Source: Axinella damicornis
Taxonomy: Eukaryota > Porifera > Demospongiae > Axinellida > Axinellidae
Assembly (NCBI GenBank): GCA_963931865.1
Contig: OZ007506.1
Location: forward strand, 1,559,531-1,623,530
DNA: 64,000 nucleotides
Direction: 5' to 3'
The position numbers and the translations under genes were made by a program. The notes beneath the pieces were generated by a model. The model had not been told where the DNA came from. It saw only the letters and a program-made list of their open reading frames with translations, and did no database searches. Below, in pieces: positions 34,578 through 46,437 of the stretch (position 1 is its first letter; every line of letters begins with the position of its first letter).

Positions 34578-37500
34578 AGGTTGGTGATATGCTGCAAGAC
34601 GGGATGTGAATTTGAACAGTACTACAGATCAGCTGAGGCAGGAAGGAGATACAGGTTGGTTGGCTAGCCTCGTACCCAGACCTCCTCCAGCATTTGTCAC
34701 TTTGTAGTACTAACATGGAGGAAGGCCTGGGAATTAAAACTTGTCACGTGCAATGACTCCGATGGACATTGGGTGGACGTGTGGAGGAGTAGCACATTCC
34801 CAGAAAAACAGGTAATTGAGTGTGCTACTGATCACAACCACGGACCACGGAATGATTGAACGGTCAAGTCTTGGCGATGTTTCTTAGGTTCAGAAAGCCG
34901 TCCTACAGCTGTATAGAAGGAATGTGCCACTCCTCCACATGTCCACCCAACATCCAACATTCCTCCTCGTAACCACTGAGTCCGTGTATTATTGTAATGT
35001 ATGATGTGTGTTTCATACATAACATTACCAGAGAATAGATTCCTGGTCCAGATCCATCACTGTGCCACCATATACTGTCAATCTAATCTAGAAATAGTGC
35101 ACGTCTTTGATTTGCACAGACTTTCGCCTACTCTTTCCAGTATCACACTGTCCTTCTGTGAGGGGACTGCTTTCACAAGTTCTCAATAAATCATTTTAAT
35201 GCACGACTGGCCAGTTTCGACAATTTGGGCCTCATCAGGTACATGCAGAGTTCATACACACAGTGCTATATATAGCGTATAACGTCATAAATGGCATCCT
35301 ATGTTGTACGCTGTAACTAACATGCATGCAGACAGTATGACAGACGGCTATCTTGATCTTGATGGCAGAGCTCCAAGTTGCATCCACTAGTCTCTATATA
35401 TTATGAATTGGCCATTGTCTGGCCTTTCATACACGAGCAGATTGGTGAGCGATTGTTTGCGAGAGCTACATGAATGTGGTTTCCGGGATTAGTTGAGGGA
35501 GCAGGTTATTCAGGGGGCTGTGTCTCTCAGTCTATAATTTTGGAGTTTAACGGTGTCACTATTCACTGGACTGGACTACTGGGGTGGACTGTTGCATGGA
35601 GTGACCATTGGACTCACCCAAAGTGCCATGAAATGTCGTTGCATGTGAGTGCAGGACAGAAGCTTTATTGTCACGTCATTCCTCGATCAAGTAGTGGTCA
35701 ATGGTCGCATGTGTGTTTAATGAGCTTCAACGATAGTCATAGATGATTAATTTCTGTTTCCTATGCCGGAGTTTGGCATCTGCGCATAATATGCGCATGA
35801 CCTTTGGCCTCTACAGACTTTGAGGAAAGACACTTGAACCAGTGTAACAGGCAACTAATAAGCTGATTAAGCTTCTGCCCTATATGTGTACTGTAGTTGC
35901 ATAGGTGAGTCCAGCTGTCCAGTCCATGCAGTGAAGACTTGAACTAATACCTAATTCATAAGAGATTTGGCTTGTTTTGGTGAAGGTAATGTGCGTACCC
36001 ATATAGGGTCAGCAAAGCCTCAAGTTAGCGTTAGTAAATACAGGCAACCAACACACAAACATAATCAAGTTGTATTGTTCCTTAGTCTCGTTCCCGGACC
36101 GTTCTGAGAGGGTCTGGGCACGAGACTAGCTGTTCCTTTGTCCCTTATGGTTAGTATGTTGGAGCAAGTGTGCTTGGGCTAGCCTAACCCGAAACCCATG
36201 CTACAGTGATGTTTTCTACAGAACTGTGCAGCTGAATTACTGTGAGTTCTAGTTTGGCCACCTGGATTTTCAAACTTTCAGGTGGTACTGCCATTTTGAT
36301 GATGATGAGTATGTGAACGTTCCAGTTCTTATGAAGACCCTTCATGCACATGAAGACAAGATATATCTTGGGCACTGGCCGAGTAAACAGCGTGGATCAA
36401 AGAAAATCACTGTTCGTGTAAGTCAGCCTAGTACATGGTTAGCTTGATTGATGCACATGGCTTGAAAATATTTGCTTTGATTTCAGCACTTAAGGTTGTT
36501 TCCAAAACATGTAAGTTGACATCTTCTTTGTTTTGGTATCAATCTGACTCGTCAATGCCTCAACAAATTAACTGCTTGCAGAGAAGCAGTTCATTCTACT
36601 ATGCCACTGGAGCAGCTTACTGCATCAGTTCAGCCATCATGCCTCAGCTTGAGAAATATATCAGGTCGGACCTCATGTACCCAACATGTAATCCCCTCCA
36701 ATCTTCTTTCACCATCATGCGTAAATTGTTCTTTCTTTCCTTAGAGGTAACAACACATTTATGTCCACTTGTGACAAATTCCGGCTTCCAGATGACATCA
36801 CTATTGGTGCACTAATCGGTAAGCTTGCACTGTAAGATTCATGCTGCAAATTTCTGTTGATTGCTGTTGTATTCTACTCATATTTCAGAGGCCATCTTAG
36901 GATATAATCTGACTGAGGTATCCACAATGTACAGCCAGAACAACAAGGAAGGCGCTCACCATACCTCTCCAAAAGACCGGGTATAAGTTGTTTAAGCCTT
37001 GTATAAATTTAATGGAAGGACGGAGCATCGGAAATATATGAGCACTTTCTAATGGTGGCATGCACCTACCGGTATGCAGCTTCCCAGATCTGGGACTACC
37101 ACATGAGAGACAGCATGAAGTAGGGTCTCGCAGTCACAGCCACCATGGTGGCAAGCCAACACCTGCACAGCTTTGGTGAACAGCAACATTGCATGAACAT
37201 GTCATGTTATCATCAATGTAGTCTTGATCAAACCTAAAGAGCACCATGTTCATGACACCCATCTTTGAAGGTGGTGATGACACTTCATTTCAGAACAATC
37301 AAGTGATACCACCTCCAACACCTGACACCTGTTGCTGCTGCTCAGGCCAGGCTATGTGGCTTCTGAGCGTCTCTGCTTCCTGATCCATCGTAGTCCTCCC
37401 TCCACACTTTGTCGAGTCAACATTGCTGATTCAGGAGCTATAGAGTATACACACTGCTGTTAGGCCTTGATGCATATATTATGCTAGCATAATTACTTTG

Positions 37501-38411
37501 AGGCAAATAGGTGGCCTCCGGATCAAAATAACCCCATCAAGGCCTAATTGCTAATACCCTCAATTGCTACTGCTTATGATGAATATGGTATCGGATAGAT
37601 GTACTGTAATGATGCAAGTACTATATTTCCTAGGTTACCATTGGCTACAAGCTGCGTCAAAAGATCAACGCTGATACAACCTATATCACAGATAAGGATC
37701 CTACTGGGTATGTCAGCTTACTAATCTGTCCCCGTAGGCTGCGATGTCAGCAATAGGGTTTGTATAATTATATGTGCCAATATTTAGTGATGCTCAGGAA
37801 TGCAATTACCTGTGGTTAACACACATGCGATGATACATCCGGGTTGGCAGAGCCAGTGCTCCGCAGTCAGCAACTCAAAATTCCAGTCAAGTCACATGCA
37901 CTAGCCCCTCTCCACCCACCTGGCCGGTCACGCTGCACGCGCCAGGCGGGTGGAGAGGGGCTGGTGGCTAGACTAACCACGCCACCACTTGGAGAAGTGT
38001 GCAGTGCTGCAGCTAACACTTCCATGCTTTGCCCATCTTCTTACAACAGCTTAATGACTGTGCGTGGCCGCCTACTACATAAGGTCATGCCTTCTAATTA
38101 TGCTTGTGTATACATGTCGCTACGGCATTCCAGTGCATATGCATCTTCCTAACGTGTAACTTCTGTCTTGAGTTGATGTTTGCATGCATGGTTGTGGGAA
38201 TGCTGAGCTTGAGAAAGCTGCAGCTCTAATCCTTAATGGACTCAGACCTCACAGCTAGTGCTATAGCAGTAAAATGACCACGACATTATTGTTCTTGACC
38301 TAGTGGGAAATGCCTTTGTCCTCCAGTTTCCTGTCCTACCACTGCCTGCTCTATCCCTTGACGTCATGGTGCAGAAAATGGCCAAACCAAACTAGACACA
38401 CGACTGTTTAA
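34578..38411 (+). pseudogene. Fringe-like copy E, exons 4-11 only
   Basis: Exons 34578-34652, 36282-36417, 36487-36510, 36582-36664, 36745-36818, 36889-36980, 37634-37707, 38327-38411 duplicate those of copy C and stay open, with HFDDDEYVN, LPDD and FLSYHCLLYP intact. Exons 1-3 were upstream of the duplicated block and are missing, so no anchor or start is available. It is probably a truncated gene, unless transcripts from copy D read through and splice into it. Confidence 0.75.
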
Positions 38412-39369
38412 CCTGAGACGTGTTTGCAATGTGCAATATCTACTTGTAGCACATTAAGTGTGCAGCAACTGGGTATTGGATGGTTTCATGCAGGGATCTG
38501 ATTGGACGGTCACAACTCAAATATAGTCTATTTTATACTTTATCTTGCTCACAGTTGAACTCACTGACATTCAGTTTTTATTATACCACATTTGCAAGTG
38601 AAAAAATTCTTTTACCATTGACTTCACCCTAAAATAGGTGCACCAAGGAATTACGGAATTAGCCTCAATAAGCATGCAAATAAAAATAATATGGACTACT
38701 TTATCTACTACATGGCAATTGCATAGTGTCTTCTGCATCCACATCGGTCCAATCAATCAGTGATGATGACCATAAATCATAAATCATGCATTGCAACTCT
38801 GATACCTTGATGCTTCAGCTCGCATGCAGCAGGTCAAACCCTGGCCATGGACTTCGACGCGGATATATGTAGGGTGTATTTTCACCTACTGCATGCGACT
38901 GGGAAAACTGGAGAGATTGCACTCGCTTGCATGTGGTGTGCCGTTCCATATCCGGCCAGTCGACGTAATGATTTAGTTTTGGGTCGCGCTATATAGCTAC
39001 AGGGTGAGAAGGCCTGGGAACGAGGCTAGAGATACATGCGTTCCCAGGCCTTCTCACCCTTTGTCGCTTGCAGTACCCTTCCCCCGCGTTAGATACAGGA
39101 TACGCATGTATCTGCCTATGCAATTGCGCAAGCGACAAACGGGTACGCTGGGAACGAGGCTAACACGCATGCTCGCCCTGCTTCCTGCCATGCCGTGCCG
39201 GCGCCGGACCAATAATCAGAACGCGACCCGAAAAATCATTACGTCGACTGGAACGGCACACCACATGCAAGCGAGCGCAATCTCTCCAGTTTTTCATACG
39301 GGTCCCAGTCGTTAACCACCAGAGTAGTTCCTGTTGCCGAGGGTCGCCGGCGGCCCGGGTGCATGAGAG

Positions 39370-42300
39370 ATGCGATGCTGCAGGTCAAGTACAGCGCTGG
39401 TGACATCGACTACTCTGGGAGTAGTTCTATCCCTGTACGTCACGCAGTGGATATCCTCAAGCTGGTTAACGAAGGACAATACGATCGGGCAGCTGCAGGC
39501 TAGGCCTGTCATGATCAAGCAGCTGAACATTACCTATGACAGGATGGTTCTCCCAGAAAGCAACATTCCAGATGTGTTCATGTCGGTGAGAACAACCACC
39601 GCTTTCCACAAAACACGGTTGCACCTTCTCCTCCACACGTGGTTGCAGACTGTGGACCCAAAGCAGGTATAGACTCACAATGATTGTACAGCAGCATGAC
39701 ATTAGCTACCAGCTTTTTATGTCGGCAGTGTATATAATAGTAGTGCAGAGACATAATGTTAGGAAAATGTGATGGAAACTTGATTAAGAACAAACTACAA
39801 CACACAATGCAACGTTTGGGCTGATGCTGTTAACTGAGGGTGGTGGTGCATGGGGAGATGATCTTCCTAAACTATACGGCATGGTATAGTTTGTATTCTG
39901 CACAGGTCCAGATTGTTACTGATTCGGAACATGATCAATGGATTATTGAAACCAAAGCCGCAGGTATGCCATCATTGTGAAGTGAATGATTTGCTACTTG
40001 CTTCCAACATTGATAATTGTGAATGACCATGATCCAGGCTTCAGAGTTGCAACGGCAAACTGTGACCAAACTTCACATGAAAGGTACAAAAGACTCGTGT
40101 CCGTACAGTTAAATTGGATGATACTAGGCTATAAGCGTTGGTTGTTCCCAGCCTCATTCCCAGGCCATTCATACTACCAGTAGTTGATCGCTTGCAGTAA
40201 ATACGGTGATCAAATGCTGGCTGTGGGAATGGCCTGGGAACGAGGTTAGGTTGTTCCCAGTCCCCATGCAGAGACTGGGAATGAGGCTATTGCAGAGCAG
40301 GTATTAATTTTAAGTGTCCTTGGAGTATATAGGTTAGATGCATTCCAATGACACCTGTTAAGGTCAAAGCACTTTATAGCAGGTGAATCTGCATGCACTG
40401 TTAAAAATTGGGCGTCCAAGACACCTTTGAGGAACTTCATAATTCTGGTTTTACTAACCAGGATTATGAAGTATGTACTAGCAACGATTATAATAGCTAT
40501 ATGACCAAGGTGGAATAATATTCCAGGACTACCATGGACACGTATGTGCTTTTCAGATTGATGTTATGCTGTAAGACAGGAAGTGAATTTGAACAGTACT
40601 ACAGATCAACTGAGGCAGGAAAGAGATACAGGTTGGTTTGTGCTATGTGTACATGTATGAATGTAGCTATGATAATTATAGGTATATTTTGTGGGGTGAG
40701 CATGAGCAAGCTGCGTGCATTTTAGCTACTGAAAAGTCTTTGCACTCGTATACAGGAGTCCAGCCAGTACTGCATAGAGAAGTACTCAAATCCTTAACCG
40801 TATAATTTCAACAATCTGGATGCATTTGTGTGAACATTCTCTGATTACCACTTGTGGTTTGGCCACTTGCATAAACTTTTTAGGTGGTACTGTCACTTTG
40901 ATGATGATCAGTATGTGAACATTCCAGTTCTTATGAGGACCCTTCATGCACATGAAGACAAGATATATCTTGGGCACTGGCCGAGTACATACTATCGTTC
41001 AAGGAAAGTGATTGTACTTGTAAGTCAGTACATTCTTATCTTTGAGTGATGTGCACAACTTGAAGTTATAACTGTACACTTTGATTTCAGCGTCTATGGT
41101 TTTTTCCAAAACATGTAAGTTGATGGCCTCTAATTTGTTTGATATCAAACTGAATGACTTCCAAAAACTATTCTCTCTCTCTCTCTTGTCAATACCTCAC
41201 AACTGCTTGCAGAGAAGCATTTCATTCTTCTATGCCACTGGAGCAGCTTACTGCATCAGTTCAGCCATCATGCCTCAGCTTGAGAAATATATCAGGTCAG
41301 ACCTCAATATTCTGTAATTCCCTCCGTGCAATCTCCTTTCAACATCACAAGTTGTTTCCTCCAGAGGAAACAGCACCTTTATGTCCACTTGTAAGAGACT
41401 TGCCCTTCCAGATGATGTGGCTGTTGGTGCGCTAATTGGTATGCTTACACTGTAAGATTCATGCTGAAAATATCTGCTGATGTTAACTTCTGTTGTATAC
41501 TATTCGTATTGCAGAGGCCATCTTAGGATATAGTCTGACTGAGGTATCAACAATGTACAGTGAGCTCAACAGGGAAGACGCTGACCATACCTTTCCAAAA
41601 GACCGGGTATGTTTAAGCCCTCTATAAACACAAGTTGGGGGGGGGGGATGGAAATAATCATAGTCAATCATTGACTACAAGCACGTTTTAGTGATAGCAT
41701 GATTCCCAGATCTGGGACTACACACATTGTTGAGGAAGATTGTGGTAAGGTCTCGCTGAGTTACAGCCACTGTATAGATTATACTATCTACGCAAGCCAA
41801 AACCTGCAGCTTTGGGCACACGTACTTTGAACAGCATGCAGTTCCACCCCACACTGCACAATCATAAGCTACTCGGGAATCATAGCACCCTGACACCCGT
41901 CTTTGAAGGTGGTGGTGACACTTAATTCAGCTGCGACCTCTTCCCCCTCCCTATCCACTGTGATGAATCAACATGCATTGCTGATTCAGAAGCTAGTCTG
42001 CTACACTTGCATGCAGAAGTAGACTAGAAGGTGTGGGGTGATGACTATATGGCATACAATGGAGAGTTGCTTAGTTACTTCAGTTGGAATTCAAGCAATA
42101 GTGTGCCCTAGGAGGAGCATTTAGAGGCCATGCCAAATGAGCCTGTCCTTACCGTGTAAGCTTCCCAAGAGTTTGATTAAGAGGTCATTCAAGCCCAATA
42201 TATTGCAGTGGCCTCCAAAAGCTTAGGAGGTGGCTTCTAATAACTGGGGAGGTGTCCTTTTAAAGCGTTTGTTGCACGATACCACTTCAGAGGTGCTACT

Positions 42301-42773
42301 ATGCCAAATTGGGCACTGGCACACTCCACATGTACTACAACAATAGCCTCTGCCAAATTAACATGTACTGGCATGGCACAGTTGACCGGTATAGATGTTC
42401 AGACTAGCACAGATAACTTAGTTATTGACAAAAAATGGTGGAAGCTTTCATCTCTTGTGTATGATGGATGTATACACTATAGTGACACTTGATTTCTAAT
42501 AGGTTACCATTGGTTACAAGCTGGATCAAACAATCAATTCTGATACAACCTTCACCACAGATGAGGATCCCACTGGGTATGTCAGCCAGTGTAATATAGG
42601 GTTGGATGCTTGGTATTTGATTGGATGCTTGAGAATACTTGGCTCAGATCCCACGACATTATTGACCTAGCAAGTGGGAAATGCCTTTGTCCTCCAGTTT
42701 CCTGTCCTACCACTGCCTGCTCTATCCCTCGACATCATGGTGTGGAAAATGGCCAAACCAAACTACTGTTTAA
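39370..42773 (+). CDS. Fringe-like glycosyltransferase, copy F (complete, 344 aa)
   Basis: Near-identical duplicate of copy D. Exons: 39370-39666, 39906-39963, 40038-40083, 40557-40631, 40884-41019, 41091-41114, 41213-41295, 41365-41438, 41515-41606, 42503-42576, 42698-42773. It keeps HFDDDQYVN, LPDDVAVGALI and FLSYHCLLYPSTSWC. Intron 5 is only 71 bp, the original state before the transposon entered copy D. It is the last cluster member; a 5S gene follows about 620 bp downstream. Confidence 0.83.
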
Positions 42774-43207
42774 CTTGAGACGTGTTTGCAATGTGCAATA
42801 TCTACTTGTAGCACATTAGCAGGTGTGCAGCAACTGGGTATTGGACGGTTTCAGGAACCTGATGGACAGTCAGTAATTGCTGTACACCGGTTATCACATA
42901 ATACATATTCATATAATACTATAGCCTATATTTTTATATACTTTATATCTTGTTCACAAAATGTACTATTTCGCTGACATTTTTATTACACCACTTGAGG
43001 AATTGTTTCCCATGCACTCTCTCTCTCACCATGTAAGTGCATGACCCAGGTAGCCGTGCATGACCCAGGTAGCTGTGTATTCAGTACATCTACAAGTCAC
43101 AGTATTGTCCTTTGCTCATGCAGCAACCTTCCTTTTCCGGTGCCATTCTACTTGGATTTGTAGGCTGCAGAGCCAGAACTGGCAAGTGCAATGCCTCCTA
43201 TCAACTA

Positions 43208-43315
43208 CTACACGACCGTACCACACTCAACACACACCCTCTTCTTGTCACTGAAACAGTCTCAGGTCTACCTAGCATTCAGATGGGTGACCGTCTGGGA
43301 ACTGGTGTTGTACGT
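43208..43315 (+). pseudogene. 5S rRNA-derived sequence (unit 2)
   Basis: Duplicate of 34,086-34,193 carried by the segmental duplication; same damage in the internal promoter region. Confidence 0.7.
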
Positions 43316-43391
43316 AGCAACTCTGTTGTAGTTTCATTCTAGATGCAGAGCTGGCAACAACACTTCACCCTTCCAGTTCGATACAACTTGT

Positions 43392-43510
43392 GCCTATGAC
43401 CATACCACACTGAATACACCGGTTCTCGTCTGATCACCGAAGTTAAGCAGTGTTGGGCCTGTTTAGTACTTGGATGGGTGACTGCCTGGGAACTGCAGGT
43501 GTTGTAGGCT
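43392..43510 (+). rRNA. 5S rRNA gene (unit 2)
   Basis: Same 119-nt sequence as 34,270-34,388, including CTCGTCTGATCACCGAAG and TTAGTACTTGGATGGGTGAC, with a downstream T run. Both copies look intact. Confidence 0.9.
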
Positions 43511-43534
43511 TTCTTTTTCCAGGTCTTTTTTTAA

Positions 43535-44226
43535 AGTTGTCCGCTATACTCTAGATTAGCCTATATTAGTCCTTTTGGGCACTTAGATAGACTACCCATA
43601 TTTAAATGTGGCAGGTGAAAAATCTGCACCCAACACCAAGGAATTAACCTTTTCTTGCATTTTGCACTGCGGATCCGGAGATCCTTCAATTTTCTGATTG
43701 TGAAGCTCTCAGAGACTGTGCAATTGGCATGTCTTCATCTGCACTCTGCAGCTGCAACGTCAATGAAAGAGAGATTCTTAATCCAGAGCTTCACAGTATC
43801 ACTGCAAGAATACAGTACATTTGCTTGAATAGTGACCGTAAATCATGATACCTTGATGTCACAGCTCACAGCAAGAGAAAGTACACCCACGTTGATTTGA
43901 ATATTCATCCAGCCAGGAATCTAGGCACGTGGATCTAGGTATGGGTTGCACCATGCACTGATGTTATCCTATGAGTGCGCTCACCAGGACCAGCAGCTCC
44001 TGCACACAAGGTTTGGCAAACTTGGACCACATGCTGCAACAAATTCTGGGCGGGGCTCATGCGTCAGTAGTTTCCGTTCATAAATCGGATTAGCTTCTTA
44101 TAATTTACGGCCCAAACGCGACTGTGTTCTATTTATTACCCACCTGCTTACTTACGTGTACGTGTCACCTTTCTATCTTGTGCGCTTGTATTCGTGTCAG
44201 TGACGCCCTGGTAGTGCTCCACCAAC
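43535..44226. other. Unique spacer upstream of IK
   Basis: No coding region, hairpin or transposon end was recognised. It must hold the IK promoter and 5' UTR (position effect only; no TATA box or named motif was identified). Confidence 0.5.
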
Positions 44227-46367
44227 ATGCCGGAGGGTAAGTATCATCTGTGGAAATTGCGTGGTCCTTTGAAGAGTCCACATGTGTCTTGTATTTCCGC
44301 ATCACAGTGCAAACGGAGCCCTACTCCAACCCCATTGCTCCTCCTGAGCAAGATGTTGCTGCGGTAGCTGCACAGAATAGGTTAGTCTGTGAAGTTGGGG
44401 GTTCCAACACAGCTCTTCGGACGTAGTTGTCCCAGCTTGCAAACTAGCCTTGTTCTCAGGCCCCGCCCCCAGCTACTCACAAACAGACTTGCAATGTTGC
44501 AGCCTGACCTCAACTAATGCCAGACTTGTTTGATTTTTTGTTGCTGTTGCCCAGCCGGGTCAAAATTTTCGGAAAAAGTATCTAGTTCACATGATGCCTC
44601 TGATCAAGCCAACACATGCATGTCCTTGATTGACTACCAGACGGAATTTGTGGCTCAACCTCTTGTGAGCTGATCCATTATCCTGGGCCTTCAACCAAAA
44701 TACTTCCTACTCACGTGGCTTTTATTTTCGGCCTGCCATCCAGGCTAGCGCAAGCAACAAAATATCAAGTAGATCTGTCCTAATTCGTCCACTCTAGCAG
44801 TAGATCTGTCCTAATTCATCCACTCTAGCAGTAGATCTGTCCTAATTCGTCCACTCTAGCAGTAGATCTGTCCTAATTCGTCCACTTTAGCGGGCTCCAT
44901 TATCCGCTCAGATAGTCTCATTTCAGAACTCTGTCTGGAAAGAAGCCTATTGGCCAGGGAACCCACAAGAAACAGTCTAAGATCTAGTAACTATCATGGC
45001 CACTAGCAAGTACCCATCTCCACCGCCCTGCCCCCACCCTCCACTCAAACACACACAAACACTTGTCATTGCAGGGCCAACTTGAGCAACGAAGACTTCC
45101 GTAAACTGCTGACGACCCCTCGTCCCACTCCCTCGGCCGGGTCCAGTGTGCCCTCCTATCCCCAACAACAGAAGTATGTGCAGGGGTATGGTGGGAAACA
45201 ATAGCTGAATGTTGCTTCCATCTTTGAACCACTGGATGGCAGAAACAAAACTAAAATTGGCATGCTGTCAGTGGGCACCTCTTTAGGTGATGGATGCATT
45301 CTCTGTTGACCCAACCATTTGAGTTTACATGGCTTGGAAGATCTCATACCAAACACCGGTCTCCATCAATGAAGGATTTGATAAACTTACAAATAGGCAA
45401 CTCAGTTTTGGACAGATGGCCGGACGATTCTCCAGACTGTCTTGCCTATGTTGATTGGAACCTGGAGGCAAGACAGTGAGGAGCATGGCTACCTGGAACC
45501 ATTCTTGTTTCTCTCCTGTACCGCAGATTGACCCAGGAGAGGAAATTGGATGACGACAAGAGAAAGAAGAAGAAAACGTGAGATTAACATGCATGCACCT
45601 GAGATCTCTGCATGTGGGACAGTATGCTGCTGCCTGGGGGCAGTGCATGCCAGCTACCATCCATGCCAGCTACCATCCATGCCTTGCCTTAGCATGTGAA
45701 AGTATGGAGTACAAATGAGTGACCAGAATAGTGATGTGTATCTCGGTATGTTGCTATGTGGGTTGTCAAGCTACTGTATGTACAGGAAACTGCTTAGACC
45801 TTCTGCTACTAATAATATTGTGCCTCACTGGCAAGGCTGAGTGAGCAAGTCGTCAGCTGTGGAACCACCTTTGTATGTATTGTGAATACAACGTGACCTC
45901 TTTTCAGCCTCTATGCCAAGTTGAAGAAGGAGGAGGAGGAGAGAGAACTAGAATGGGCCAAGAAATACAGAGACAGGGTCAGTGTACTCCTCCAGTGGAC
46001 AACACATGCCGAAAATGCAGACTGTTGCTGAGTTTGTTACATGCCCAACTAGCCTCGTTCCCATGCCACGTGGCCTGGGAACGAGGCTAATGCCCAACAT
46101 ACTATGGACCTCTTCTCCTGAAGATATTATGCTTAGAAATATACCTTCTGTTTCCATAGGCCAAGGAGCGTCGTGATGGAGCCAATCCTGACTACTCTGC
46201 GGTATCGGAAGAGCCGGTGGCCTCTAGCTCAGCATACAAGGCTGTTGCACCCAATATGGATCCGTGAGTACATAATCACGCTTGACTCCTGTGATATTGT
46301 CGGTAGAATCATGTGACTATCTGATGACAGACCTTGCTTGTTAATTCTCCTTCCCGCATCACACACA

Positions 46368-46437
<70 letters not shown>

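Larger units (their letters stand above)
34438..43534. repeat. Segmental duplication, unit 2 (9.1 kb)
   Basis: Second copy of 21,188-34,437 without the 4,151-bp transposon. Differences are scattered single-base changes and short indels. It ends at GTCTTTTTTTAAAGT, after which unique sequence begins. Confidence 0.93.

Noticed and set aside
1..42773. Core-1 beta-1,3-galactosyltransferase (C1GALT-type) instead of Fringe
   Set aside because: Both belong to GT31, but the C-terminal FLSYHCLLYPSTSWC block and the CCKTG...FEQYY region fit Fringe better. An alignment would settle it.
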